Shown here one piece after another: positions 11,055 through 23,700 of a stretch of 64,000 bases of DNA. Made by a program: the position numbers and the translations under genes. Every line of letters begins with the position of its first letter. The stretch's first letter is position 1. The DNA comes from Scleroderma bovista (Eukaryota; Basidiomycota; Agaricomycetes; Boletales; Sclerodermataceae): positions 62,001 through 126,000 of the forward strand of contig JAYMGJ010000216.1 of the NCBI GenBank assembly GCA_037178675.1, written 5' to 3'. The notes beneath the pieces are model-generated. The model saw only the letters and a program-made list of their open reading frames with translations, made no database searches and was not told the origin of the DNA.

Positions 11055-12417
11055 ATGGAATGTGTTGCATTGCCGTTTGCAAACAGATGTCCGCAGGATG
11101 CCGCACATCCCCCACTAAAATTTTTACTCCCCACATTGTCAAAAGTCGTCCTGTTTCCAATGGCCGGTGCAAATGCCGTGCCATCCAACTATACTTTGTC
11201 TGACATCATGGCATCATATATGCGGCGCCGCTTCCTGAATGAAGCATTCCCAGACTTAAATTCCCCCACCCTGGAAACACTTCTGTCCCTGCCGGTGGAT
11301 GCAACTGTAGCCATGAACCAAATTGTATCCACCATCACACAGGCATACCATAATCAGAGTGAGCCAATTCTTTTATATTATCCCTTGCTTGATATCCGCT
11401 GAAGTTTCGTGCGGCATTGACTTGATTAGGTTGTCTGAAAGCCTCGGACCAATGCAATCCAGAACAAATGAGCAACAGGAGATTAGGGTCCTCCGTAGAC
11501 ATCCTTCCTCTTTGACTGGGACCCTTTCCCGGCCCACCATTATTCTGGGAGAAGGTGACACAATTGCATTGTGGTATCTTCCCGGAGCTCTAGCTCCCTG
11601 CATCCAAGTATGGTATCATTCCACTCTCATTGTCCACTGTTGAGGCCTTTGTTTCTAGGAGCACATCGCGGCATCCATCGATCCACTTGCACATCCACTG
11701 GAAGAGAGTATTACTAATCAGTCATGGCGTACAACACACCAGTATTTCAAGGATGACGTGGATATTTTCGGGTGCTTGGAATTCTCTCCGGCATGGCACA
11801 TGCTCGGCCATTCTGTGAGTACCTTGTTCTTTTGACAATGCACTTGTTTGATCTTCTGCTAGACCCCCAATGACATTCCGGGGGTGTCCAAGGCTTTGGC
11901 CGGTCCTACCGGCTATCAATGGAGCAAGGATATATGTCTTCCGTCGGCAATACTTTCAGGTGTTCTTTCTATTATCCATCCACCTCTATATGATGCCGGC
12001 CACCTTGCCATGCAACACTTGACTGACTGGGCGACCGGCCATGATCCTGGAATGCTGGCGGCACTTGAAAATTGGTCCACTGTCTTCACCAATATCTCGC
12101 TAATTGTCAATCGAAGTACCCCCCTCCACAGGGACCCACACTCTCGAGCAGATTGGTATGACATGCTAGTCAGTGTCAGTAATTATGATGATTGTGCACT
12201 GCACATTCCCAGTCTTGGGATTCAGGTATTGTACAATCCCGGCACTGTCGTTGCATTTTCCGGCCGGCTCTTTCGGCATGGCGTCAATGAGGTTGACGGA
12301 GCGAGGTGCTGTTTGGCGTATTATATGAGGGATAATATTCACCATTGGTTGAGGGTGCCACGGCCTCTTGATTGGGTGACGCCAGATAATGTCCGCAATG
12401 CACTGGTGAAGCATTGA
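11055..12417 (+). CDS. TET/JBP-family 2-oxoglutarate/Fe(II) dioxygenase
   Basis: Likely oxidises 5-methylcytosine (or thymine) in DNA, acting in the nucleus; the family call rests on motifs I can see. The last exon (11863-12417) has the metal motif HRD (His 12127, Asp 12133), DMLVSVSNYDDC, a second His in LFRHGV (12277) and the 2OG-binding Arg after it (DGARCCLAYYMRD, 12304). An upstream exon (11659-11814) has GCLEFSPAWHMLGH. Before that, IALWYLPGALAP matches the family's waxYLP segment. Introns at 11608-11658 and 11815-11862 are clean GT-AG. The N-terminal part (MRRRFLNEAFPDLNSP) is in another frame that stops at about 11402, so a frameshift or unseen intron lies near 11395. The start is uncertain. 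Its position beside a KDZ transposase fits the known KDZ-TET/JBP association. Confidence 0.8.
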
Positions 12418-12599
12418 ATAATTAGCTTCCTGATATGATTGTTTGTTGTACTAAAATGTAATTCTGATGGTATGTAGTCCAAATTTGTTGGAAGTAGTTT
12501 GTAGTAGATACTATCCGAACGTGTGTTGTGCCAATGGGATGTAGTGCTGCTCGGCGAGCCCAAAGTCGATTCCAGCATGATCACAATGATCTGGCTTGG
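12418..12599. other. 3' flank of the dioxygenase gene
   Basis: AT-richer than its surroundings, with no repeat or gene. It probably contains the 3' UTR. Confidence 0.4.
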
Positions 12600-15075
12600 T
12601 CAAGTGTAAACATTCAACAGGGCGGCACATTCATCATTCCGGCACAGTCAACACTCCGGCAGGATCGGCATTCCAGCACTGCCCACCACGCACCCTCACT
12701 CGGACATGACCAGCAGAGCAAGAAGTATTCCCGGGGGCGGCCAACGCACATCAAGATGGAACCTGTTGACACTGAAAATGATGAGAAGCTCACACGAGTT
12801 GCATCAGCCTTGAGGAGAAACTGTCACCGATGAGTGGTCCATATGATGACTGTGACGGACTGGTAATGGTGCCGGAGTGTTGACTGTGCCGGAGTGTTGA
12901 CTGTGCCGGAGTGTTGACTGTGCCGGAGTGTTGACTGTGCCGGAGTGTTGATTGGGCCGGAGTGTTGACTGGGCCAGACTGATGATGGTGCCGAATGGTT
13001 GATTGTGCCGACGGAGTGTTGATTGTGCCGACCTGTTGACTGCCGGGATGTGGATCCTGCCGGAGTGTTGACTGTGCCGCAAGGTTGATTGTGCCGGAGT
13101 ATTGATTGTGCTGGCCTGTCAACATTACGGCAGAGTCAACACTGCGGCACAATCAACCCTCCGGCACAATCACCGTTCTGGCTCAACATTGTGGCAGAGT
13201 CAACCCTGTGGCACAATCAACCATTCAGCACATTCATCATTCCGGCACAGTCAACAGTTCGGCACAATCAACAATTCGGCACTATCATCATTGTGGCACA
13301 CATTGCCGGAAGCATCCTGACACGCCACTACACAACAGCATGATTGATGCTAGATTAGTTCACGCTACCAGAATTATAATTGTGCCGAACTGTTGAATCT
13401 GCCGGAATGATAAATGTGCCGCACAGTTACATGTGCCAGAGTACACAGCAATTGGTGATGTTCACTCCATGGATGCCATTGCCGTTGAGGCACCGCATGC
13501 CTTCACTCGGACAGAACCAGCAGAGCAAGAGAGATGTGATCACAGCTATTCCCGCAGGTGGTCAACACGGATCAAGTTGGAACCGACTGTCGACACTGAA
13601 AATGATGAGAAGCTTGCATGAGGTGCATCAGCCTTGAGGAGAAACCGTCGCTGATGAGTGGTCCATATGCACACACCTGCAGAAGGAAGAAAAGTAGCTG
13701 GGGAGGAAGAGAAGTGTACCCAGTGCATGGAGAGAGATTTACTGTGTGCTGTCCAGGTCGAACACTCGACCTGGTTTTGCAGTAAGTCTCTCTCTTTGCA
13801 CTGTGTACACTTGTCTTCCTTCCTAGCTACTTCAAATCCTTCTGCAGGTGCATATGGAGCACTCATCAGCAACAGTTTTTCCTCAAGGCTGATGCAGCTC
13901 GTGCAAGCTTCTCATCATTTTCAGTGTCGACAGTCAGTTCCAACTTGATCCGCGTTGACCACCTGCGGGAATAGCTGTGATCACATCTCTCTTGCTCTGC
14001 TGGTTCTGTCCGAGTGAAGGCATGCGGTGCCTCAACGGCAATGGCATCCATGGAGTGAACATCACCAATTGCTGTGTACTCTGGCACATGTAACTGTGCG
14101 GCACATTTATCATTCCGGCAGATTCAACAGTTCGGCACAATTATAATTCTGGCAGCGTGAACTAATCTAGCATCAATCATGCTGTTGTGTAGTGGCATGT
14201 CAGGATGCTTCCGGCAATGTGTGCCACAATGATGATAGTGCCGAATTGTTGATTGTGCCGAACTGTTGACTGTGCCGGAATGATGAATGTGCTGAATGGT
14301 TGATTGTGCCACAGGGTTGACTCTGCCACAATGTTGAGCCAGAACGGTGATTGTGCCGGAGGGTTGATTGTGCCGCAGTGTTGACTCTGCCGTAATGTTG
14401 ACAGGCCAGCACAATCAATACTCCGGCACAATCAACCTTGCGGCACAGTCAACACTCCGGCAGGATCCACATCCCGGCAGTCAACAGGCCGGCACAATCA
14501 ACACTCCGTCAGCACAATCAACACTCTGTCGGCACAATCAACCCTTCGGCACCATCATTAGTCTGGCCCAGTCAACACTCCGGCACCATTACCAGTCCGG
14601 CACAGTCATCATTCCAGCACAGTCCTACCTCAGAGCGTGCTCGACCTGGACAGCTTGTGCCGCAGTGTTGACTCTGCCGTAATGTTGACAGGCCAGTACA
14701 ATCAATACTCCGGCACAATCAACCTTGCGGCACAGTCAACACTCCGGCAGGATCCACATCCCGGCAGTCAACAGGCCGGCACAATCAACACTCCGTCGGC
14801 ACCATCATTAGTCTGGCCCAGTCAACACTCCGGCACACTCAACCCTCCGGCACAGGCAACATTGCGGCCGAGCCAACACTGCGGCACAATCATCATTTCG
14901 GCACAATCACCATTCTGGCTCAACATTGCGGCAGAGTCAGCCCTCCGGCACAATCAACCGTTCGGCACAATCAACCGTTCGGCACAATCATCATTCCGGC
15001 ACAGTCAACATTCCAGCACAATCAACAATTCGGCACCATCATCATTGCAGCACACGCTGCTGGAAACATCCTGAC
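12600..15075. repeat. TGCCG array 2 arranged as a large palindrome plus a direct copy
   Basis: The left arm (about 12830-13765) and right arm (about 13800-14640) are inverted near-identical copies; within 13089-13690 and 13866-14431 only a few bases differ. The hinge lies near 13770-13795. A further direct copy of the outer array runs 14640-15075. The repeated unit is 17 bp, GTGCCGGAGTGTTGACT, with at least five consecutive perfect copies from about 12870. The arms also hold a short coding-like piece (KCTQCMERDLLC, half of a Zn2Cys6-like cluster) at about 13690-13750 and mirrored near 13820. ORFs across the array are repeat translations. Confidence 0.8.
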
Positions 15076-15297
15076 ACGCCGCTACACAACAGCATGATTG
15101 ATGCAGTGAACTACGGCACATATGTTATAGCTAGCTGTTGCACCGGCACACAATGGTTTCTAGCTGCGGTAGTTGATTGTTATCAATGCCAGCAGTTGTG
15201 GAACTACGAGGACCATGGCCGGTAGGCCCATGTTTGCACATCTTCCCTTGGCAGATTTATATTTACATATTGGCCGAAGGGTGTTCATGCATGGCAT

Positions 15298-18200
15298 TCA
15301 ATTGCTGCTGGTGCTCCTCAACATTTTGTATCGGTTCAATGTGTTGCCGCTTGCAATCAATGCTATCATTTGTTTCCGGCACCGACAATATATTGCCACA
15401 TGCCGCTGCACTTTCACATCGGCACTACCCACCTTCCCCCAGGCCCTCGTAGTCATATTGTATGTCCCGGCATGTCTGACATCGGTCCGGAAGATGACTG
15501 CCTTATGTGCCAGCGAAACCCTTAGTTCATGTAGAGCATCGTTGGCCTGACCTTCCCTCAATTGTAACTCCTGATCCACCATGGTTAAAAGCCCCAACCT
15601 ATCGGCTTGCTGCATCCCCAGGTACGACGGCAAGGGCAGTACCACAGCATCCGAGTAGTTGGGATCTTGTGGGTGGAATGTGTCTGAAAATACATCTTCA
15701 CCATCACCTTCATCGATGTCTGTTGTGGAAATGAGATTATCCGAGATGTCCTCATTCCAATCTTCGCCTAGAAATTGGGAAGCTGATTCACAGAGCCGAT
15801 CAATTTGCATCTGCAGGCGGTCCTGCCGGCAGGCAATAGACAACCTTTGTGTTTCCGTTGCCCTTGCATGAATGTGGCGGACATCTATGGCCAAAATAAT
15901 TTGTGATTCTTCGGCTTTCAATACCCTTGCCATCCATGTTGCTGCCCCACGCATACGACCATCTGGTCCCTGATTACTTATAATATCCATTTCGATCGAC
16001 TTAGTTGTTTGAGCTGTCATTATAATACATCAAATTCGTTTGAAATCAGCCAAGCAAGTAAATACCTTTTTCCAGCTGCACCTCAAATATGTCCATTGAT
16101 TTTGGATCAGTAACCCTATTCTCCAAAGCCGATTTCTCTTGCTGTGCCCAAAGCTCATGCAACTCGACCGGAACCCTATCAAGCTCCGCAAATGCTCCTT
16201 CCGCGGACATCAGTGCCTCTTGAGCATTCTTCAATTTTCTTTTCAGGGCGATGGCTGTGCAATATGTCGTCGGCATACTTCACCCAAAATCTGCAAGATA
16301 TTGTGATACCACTCATGCATCCGCACCATCTTTAAGAAGTTGTTGTCATTCATTTGAAAATCAAGCAGCTCCTGTCTATGCGGCGTTGCCATTCCATGGG
16401 CCGATGGCAAAATGATGTTAAGAGAGGACCAGAGAGTCTCCATAATTTCACCATCGACGCGGCCTACACCAGAAATGAAATTGGGAGCATATCGGGTGAA
16501 ACATTCTGCCTTGTGACCATGTACATGCCAGAGCCCAATGCTAGGTTGAATCCATAGCCCAGGTGGTAAGGATATAAAATTGTTTGCTTCTAGCCGGCGC
16601 TTTAGGTTTTTGCTGTATTGGCAATTGATGTCATAAAAGGTTATGACTTTTTGTTATGGATCCATCCCATGTTGCACAGCATGTGCCAGAGCATAATCCA
16701 TATTTACCTGCCTATCTTCCTGTTAGGGTGGAATGCATGCAACATGTCGGCACATACTGCTCTCCCTTCTGAAAGTCAACCATTGCATGGGGTACAAAGC
16801 ATCCATGCCGCGCACATGCACACCCGCCAATTCCAGTAGATGCCAGCTGATTTCTTTTAGCATTTGCCTGGTTTACTGCTCGATGGTTGCTACAGTCAGA
16901 TTTCTGTGAATTCCATTACAATGCTGAACCGTATTGTAAACATGTGCAATCACAAACCTCGACCCGGTTCAATGTTCCGGCCAGATAATCCTTATATTGC
17001 AGCATTGTAACCATGAATCCCATTCCGTCCATGAGCCAAACTTCATTAGCTGAATTCTTTGGCCGCATATGCTCGGCCTTGAAGTTTCCATCCATCACGA
17101 TGGTCCTAGAATATATCCACCTATATCATGCAGCTGCTCAATAAGTACAAGTAAAAATAAAACATTACTTACTCCGAGAGGTCTACATCTTCACTGGATG
17201 GAATGTTTACTCCTGGTTGTGGGCATGCCGGACAGAACAGCATCAATTCCCCCCTCTTGGGATCAGGAGATCCTGGATGAAAACCTTGCCATTTCAACAG
17301 CTTTAACAGCCTCCACATCCTTGACACCCTGAGTAGCTCTCTGTATCTGTTCTTGGATCAGCGTTGGTGGTGTCATCGGGTCCTTAATATCATGCTTTGA
17401 ACTCACCGGTACAAGGCCAGGAAATGCATTGGATGTGACTCGCCGAAGCTTGCTGTAATAATTCATGGCAGAGGTGCCGCACTCCACATTATCCATAATG
17501 AAGTCATCCAATACTTGGAAGGTGAATACAGTCCTAGGTTCCTTTGTAGTTGCCGGGAAGAGTCCTGCTTTGACCAACTGCAAATGCGAAGCTCCTGCAT
17601 CTGGACTACAATACCTCACATCGCAAAAATGTACCCCAGATGTATGCACTACAGTTAGGCAAGACCTGTCTGTTCCTCCAGAAAGATGATGTGGTCTTGG
17701 TTGGTCCTGAATATCCTCCCATTCATCCTCAACATCACCAGCAATGTCCTCACCATCCATCCCGCCATTCGGACATGGATCCCCACCATGGCCGAGGTGT
17801 ACCACCAACCCAGCCTTCTAAATGAGTTGTTGCTGTATGCCACGTAGAATTGATGACTCACCAGTCGTAATGATGATTCCTCAAAGAATGTACCGTTCCA
17901 TTGGTCCACCCAGTGGAAGGGCCGCAACTTGTGTTCCTTTCTGCAACAGGAACTGCAGAGCAAGGGCCGGTGGATGCATTCGGCGCATCTGTACGTGCCA
18001 TCTCCTTGACACAACATGCAGACCCTTGGGTGAGGGGGTGCCTCCATGTCCAGAAGGACCTGGAGGTACCTCTGCTTGTATGGCAACCATGCCAATAAGT
18101 AACTGTCCTATTATGCCTTCAGGAGGACATGGCAAGTGCAGGATCGGAATAAATCACACACCTGATTCTTTGACACACCTGTTCTCTTTCGGGGTGGAAG

Positions 18201-18482
18201 ATCATCCATGGAAATGTATGGCTGGCCATCATCTGGAAACAGTTGGGATTGTTCTAATCCTATAGATGCTGACTGGGTCGGAGTGTCATTTGAAGGAGCT
18301 TTTCCATGACGGGCCTTCTTTCGGGGTGTTGCCTTCACCATCTTATCAATAGATCCCCTCCTTGATTTGAATGCCTGCCATGTTACATGAACCACCGGAG
18401 TAGAGCTACCAGCAGGTTGTATCTTGGACTTTGCCATGAGTGGTATCTGATGAGGAAATCCCTGCACAAAGTCTTTCCACAT
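15298..18482 (-). pseudogene. KDZ transposase
   Basis: DNA transposase of the Kyakuja-Dileera-Zisupton group. In order: a basic N-terminal region (MAKSKIQPAG, SRRGSIDKMVKATPRKK); a CxC2-type cysteine cluster (VCMLCQGDGTYRCAEC, LLCSSCCRKEH) before WNGTFFEESSLRL; then GVHFCDVRYC, QLVKAGLFPATTKEP, VLDDFIMDNVECGTSAMNYY; DGNFKAEHMRPKN near 17070; FYDINCQYS near 16620; HVHGHKAECFTRYAPNF and GEIMETLWS near 16430; FLKMVRM; and a C-terminal block ending RAWGKVGSADVKVQ. DGNF, YDI and GEIMET hold the probable catalytic acids. Several short introns shift the frame. An in-frame TAA at 16656-16654 (DP-stop-QKVITF) suggests a nonsense change unless spliced out. Length and domain order are otherwise normal. 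Confidence 0.88.
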
Positions 18483-18858
18483 TGTATCTCACTGAAGCCT
18501 CATTGAAACAGCATGGACAGTGATCAGAAAGGGATCTTTGGATCTGCCGATTTGGATCTAGCTTTTGTAATATGGACTTGAAGATCAGGCACCAATGCAA
18601 AAATCCCATATATGGTGGCCGCTACTGAATTAGATCCTAAGTTAAAGTCCGGAAATAGCTTGTTAGCTGCCGAACAACATAGCCGGCCCCAGAAGTAGCT
18701 AGCTCACCAATGGATTTTCCAAAAGAGGTTGGCATGGAGGAATTGAACACTAATTGACATGGGAGAAACAATAGCTTGGGAATCCTTCAACAAAGTGTCC
18801 GGGACTTCTCTAGCACAGCACCACTCAACAAAGTATCTAAGTCTACTCAACATACAGC

Positions 18859-21235
18859 ATGGCCCACAGTCGTTCATCCAGCAGATCTATGGAGAATCCT
18901 GATACAGAAGATGAGCAAGACCATTCTTCTGACTCGTCGGGCACAGAGGCACCACAAAATGTGGTAAAAACAAAACTCCGGGATGATGAGGTCGAGGTCC
19001 TTGAGGAAGCCTTGGAAGACTGGAAGGCAGCTGACAGCAACCAAAGGAAAGGTATGAAGAATGCCATGAAGGCAAAAATCAAAAATCTCCCTGCCAATAG
19101 CACACTCAAAGGACACGAATAGGAGAAGAAGAAAAAAGTGCGCCCCATTTCCATAACTTCACATGGACTACTGATGCATCAGTGATATCAGGCAATTAAA
19201 AATTGGTTGTATAACCACAGCCGAGCCCGTGCCCGAAAGGCCCTAGTAAAGTATGGACGTAGGTGGACTGCCAGATCAGTTGTAATGAAGTTGAAGAAAA
19301 AAGAAATCGAAGCTGAATTCGAACGGGCCGGAATTGCCCAAGGAAGCACAGGCATGATTAAAGGCTACCAAAAGGCGGTAGGATGCATCATGGGGAAGCT
19401 CACCCAGGAGGAAAGGGATGCTGCGGCAAAGCAGGCTGATGAATGGAACGAGGAGCAGCCGCTGGCAGAGGTCCAGGCCGAGTAAGTTTGACATGTTATC
19501 TCGACAATTATTCATCTGCAAACAGAATGGCCGAGACAAAAGGCCGACAATATGTCAAACAGTTTGCGCAGGAAATGTGGCGGCAGTGTGGGATGCGGGT
19601 GGTTGTGATGGCGGCATGGAAGGGCCGGAATGGTCAGCCCATGATGGGAATGTATGTCACTTCTCACTTGTGGTATTTGTATACTCACATTCACAGGCAT
19701 GACTTTAATGCGGCATTGGGACAAGGGAAGACCTTTGCCGATTGGGATGACATCAAGCACCACTGGGATGCCTATGCACAGCAGGCCATAGGAGGGGAAG
19801 AACATGATGATAGCGATGAAGATGCCGGACCGACGCTCTGCCGGAAGAAAGGGCAGAAGAGGCCGCAAACTGTTTTACCAACAATGGAAGATGGCACACC
19901 AATGATTCCGATCATCCTCAATATGCAAGCATTGGAGAGAAAGGATGTTATGAGGACCTTTGTGACATGGCATTATCGTAAGTTCTTCCTTGTAAATAGA
20001 CGGAGAATTGACCCCTTGCCGCAGGCAAGGCATGCAGCAAGCCAAGTGCCAGTGTTCCTTGGGCTGCCATACATGCAAAGACCGGTATCTACATTTCATC
20101 TGTGTACCTGCCACGGCATTGGGAGTTCAAAGAGCCGACCCGGCTCACAAATCAGGAAGTTACAAAGGTACTGGAATTCTGGCGCGATAGGCAAGTGACA
20201 ACGGACATTTCAATGGAGAGATATGGATGGTGGATTACAAGATCCAGTATCAGATTGTGAGGACTCAGTGGCCGGAATGATAAGTGCAGCAAAGCCGCCC
20301 ATGAAAGGTTAGCTCTGAATACTTTTATCAACTTGTTTTGACTGGTTCAAAGAACCTGCGGCATGAGATGTGGAACTCGCAAGCAGTCGGAAGAGGCGGC
20401 GCACAATTGGTATGGATCTTTCAACCATGTTATGCAACCATTGACATGCATAAAAGAAGAGGCCCCAGAGGAGAGGGAGTCCAGTGCAACAAACAAAAAC
20501 CAATGCCGGTCAAACCAGGATGATGGTATGCCCCATCCGTATTCCAAGCATTTGATCCTCCTACATTTGGAACATCCCTGTCAGCAAGCCATACAACGCC
20601 CATTGAACAGCCTGGTCAGTTCCTTTGAATATTTTTGTTGTCAGAATATGAAGTTTATATATAGAGGATGACTCAGATGGACATAATGCTAAGGAAAATG
20701 GTGCGTGGGGCTTGGTTTTGTTATGCCGGTGGGACCATCTTGACGAAGAGCATCAGCGGCACTGACGGCATGGCAGCCGGCCGAACCTAAACAGCAAGGT
20801 GGGTATTGGTCTCAATTACTTGGAAATGGCACGTATTCTCATATAAGAAAAAGCACATATGGATCCCGGCAATGTCAATGCTAATGGACCGATGAAGCCA
20901 AAGCCCCGGGTTAAAAAGAACACAGCCGATGCGCCGGTGGAATGTAAGTTTGCCTATTTCAATATCCATTTGAGCAATTCCGACAAATGATAGTTGGTGA
21001 ATTAACTATGCATTCCATTGGCAACACAAATGGGATGGAGGGTGGTCGATCAGGGGATGATGATGCCACACACTCTGGAGGCAAGGGGAAGCGGGCTGCC
21101 AGCACACGCCGGATTGCCAGGGCTCAACATGTCAATGCCGTTGCCAGGCCTAGTCAACCGGAACGGCAAAGAAGGCGGCCAAAGCGGCCCGATGCCGATG
21201 TCCCTACACCCAGCCCAAAGAGACGCCGCAAATAA
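18859..21235 (+). pseudogene. KDZ-element cargo protein 2, nuclear basic-tail protein
   Basis: Starts MAHSRSSSRSMENPDTED with an acidic/charged head, then KAIKNWLYNHSRAR-type sequence, a basic helix (GRRWTARSVVMKLKKKEIEAE), an intron at about 19483-19527, GRQYVKQFAQEMWRQCG, FNAALGQGKTFADWDDI, EEHDDSDEDAG, later exons with NQEVTKVLEFWRD, and a C-terminal PKPRVKKN...PTPSPKRRRK nuclear-localisation-like tail. The first exon frame is broken by TAG at about 19120 and TGA at about 19183, both explained by C to T changes. It resembles unnamed agaricomycete proteins that accompany transposons, but I cannot name a family. Exon borders after 20000 are approximate. Confidence 0.55.
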
Positions 21236-21315
21236 TATACTTGTAGAATAATGCTATTGTCAAATCTGCCATGTCTTGTGCCGAAAGATTTTATTGCCGC
21301 ACTACTGTAACAAAA

Positions 21316-22616
21316 CTACAGCTTGGAGGGATCTAATACTACCACATCCTCAGGGTGATCGGACTCAATTATGTCACCATTCTCGCCAAGTCGGGCTGAC
21401 CTAGCCAACATATCCCGCACATTTGCCAACATCGCTCTCCGGCACATTTCCGATCTCCACAACCTGGCGGTGTCAAGCAACGTGTTTGCATAATGAATGT
21501 AGGCCGCGATCATAGGGTGATCAAGGCCGGCATCGAGTGGGAGTAGGTCGGGCAAGTTCCTAGGAGGGACGGATGTAGCAACTTGCCTTGCAGAGGCCAC
21601 TAGATGACAACTGATCAACTGATACTATGGATCAAGCCCAAGAGAGACTTACATGAAAGCGCATCACTCTGGAATGGATCCAAATGCTCATGCAATGCAT
21701 TAATCCTGTCCACCATCTCAAAATATTCCACTGGATGATTGTTAAATACACATAATTCCTGCAGTAATACTGACTTACCATCCTCTGCATGCACGTGTTC
21801 CCGGAATCATGCATGCGATCCAGATACAGCCTCAGGAGATGATTCTGCCTCCATTGGGGAGGTGGGAATCCGCTGGCTTGATGCCGGGCTAGATAGCAAT
21901 GCTGGGCTCGATGGCAATGCCGGGAGCGATGGCAATGCCGGGCTGGATGGTGATGCCGGGCTGGATGGTGATGCTGGGACTGAGGATGCCGGCATTGATG
22001 GGGATGACGTCCCAATACGTGGCACGTGCACTGGAGAGGGCGGGATCCATGTGGCCATCGTGGGGGATGGCGACGGTGGCATCCATGCTTGCGGTTGGGT
22101 GCCTTGGGATGATGGCCGAACCGATGGGGTAGCTGGCATTGCTGCCGGGGGTGGCATTGATGCCTGCGACCGAATGGTGAGGGTAGACGGCACATTGGAT
22201 GAACTGGCAGCGATTGGAGGCGACAGTGGCATCCAAGCCTGGGATCTAGTCGTGGGGGTTGCTGCACGCATCTCGTGTGCTGAAGGGCCAGGGAGGTTGA
22301 TCGGAGCTGATTGCGAGGGGGCCGGCAACTGATTGTTTGCCGCTGTTGCTTGTCTGTTGCTGTCCCCAGACATTGCATTGTTGTTCCTCACAGACACATT
22401 TGTTTCACCTGTGCACATCCCGTGGCGTGGGGGAGAGGGTGGCATCCAGTCCATGCTTGATGGCAGGCGTTCATCGACAATGGATGGAGGCGGGTGCCAC
22501 ACTGGCAGTGCAGGAATGGCTGATAACGATGTCATGCAGATCAGCTCAGAGGAGAGAAATTACTCACTCAATTTCCGCGGACTTGCGCTATCAAATCTGA
22601 CAGACTTAGGTGGCAT
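21316..22616 (-). CDS. KDZ-element cargo protein 3, Pro/Ser-rich
   Basis: Exon 1 starts at ATG 22616 (MPPKSVRFDSASPRKL) and ends at a GTGAGT site (22568). A long second exon encodes AIPALPVWHPPPSIVDE, then a low-complexity Pro/Ser/Ala region with tandem PSSPA-type repeats (about 21850-21990). Further exons encode VEYFEMVDRINALHEHLD and a globular C-terminal part (RNLPDLLPLDAGLDHPM, YIHYANTLLDTARLWRSE, ANVRDMLARSARLGE) ending DVVVLDPSKL. One in-frame TGA near 21808 (SHA-stop-FREHV) looks like CGA to TGA. Family and function unknown. It is convergent with cargo protein 2. Confidence 0.5.
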
Positions 22617-22739
22617 AGCGGTAGCAAAGATTCAAGTTGACAAGATGGAATTGACGTGGAATGGAAATCACAATTGAATGATTATATAATAATGGTTTCC
22701 ATATATAGTTCATTTATCTCACCACTGGAAAGATTTGCT

Positions 22740-23345
22740 GATAGTGTGTTGTGCCAAAGGTATCGGCAAGTGCCGATGTTATACAAGTGCTGATGGTATT
22801 ACAAATGTATGTCCTGCCGCTGGGGTGTGTGCCGATTGTCTACCGTATGCATGTTCCAATGGAATGCTGTGCTGATTACAGTATGTTACCTCAATCAACA
22901 CCTAATGCTGCCATCCACGGCAATTATAGATACTCTTGCTATTTATGTATATCGGTAACATCGAAGAATTACTGCAAAGGTAAATCTTGCATTTGCCGGC
23001 GAAAGATTGGGATAGTATCATGTACATAGTGCCAATAGTGTGCTGTGTCACAAGTGTGATGTGCCGATAGTATGTAGTGCCGATGGTATGTTGTGCCGAT
23101 GGTATGTTGTGCCGATGGTATGTTGTGCCGATGGTATGTTGTGCCGATGGTATGTTGTGCCGATGTTGCTGTGCCGATAGTGTCTTGTGCGAATGGTTTG
23201 CAAGTGCCAATGTTATGCAAGTGCTGATCACTGTTGCAGCGGCATGGATGTAATGCCGCCGGTGGTTGTGCCGATTGTATGCCGATTGTATGTGCCGATG
23301 CAGTGCCGAGTGTATGTTCTCCCTTGTATGTTCTGCTGATTGTGT
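22740..23345 (+). repeat. TGCCG array 3
   Basis: Five identical consecutive copies of the 16-bp unit GTGCCGATGGTATGTT from about 23086, with diverged units on both sides (GTGCCGATAG, AGTGCCAATGTTATGCA). It lies between two minus-strand cargo genes. ORFs with repeated HNIPSAQHTIGTTY are translations of it. Confidence 0.75.
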
Positions 23346-23700
23346 TGTGCCAGTGGATTAAAAGTATGTTGCTCCTTCCAATACTTGATGCCGCCATACA
23401 TGGCAATTATAGTTACATCTGTAGGACATATCTAGCCTGCTCTTGGTATTCATGTATATCAGTAACGTTGAAAAGTTACTCCACAGGTAAATTTGGGATG
23501 TGCCGGCGACATATTGGCAATGCATTCATGGCTGTGGTTGAGACCATTACTGGCATGTCTCTGACAGAGTTCTCAGGCTGTGTCAATGATTCACAAGGAC
23601 AACTCTACATGCATAAATATACTTTACAATGTGATGTATATGGTATACATGGAATAGGAAGCGGAAATTGTACAAAAGACGTAGGTATGATAAAAGAAAA

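Noticed and set aside
12790..15075. Many ORFs of 70-145 codons with QSTLRHSQHSGT-like repeats on both strands
   Set aside because: They are translations of the 17-bp array. Near-identical proteins appear on opposite strands because the array is a palindrome, and no unique domain is present.
21899..22132. Plus-strand ORF with repeated MLGSMAMPGAM units
   Set aside because: Antisense shadow of the Pro/Ser repeat in cargo protein 3.
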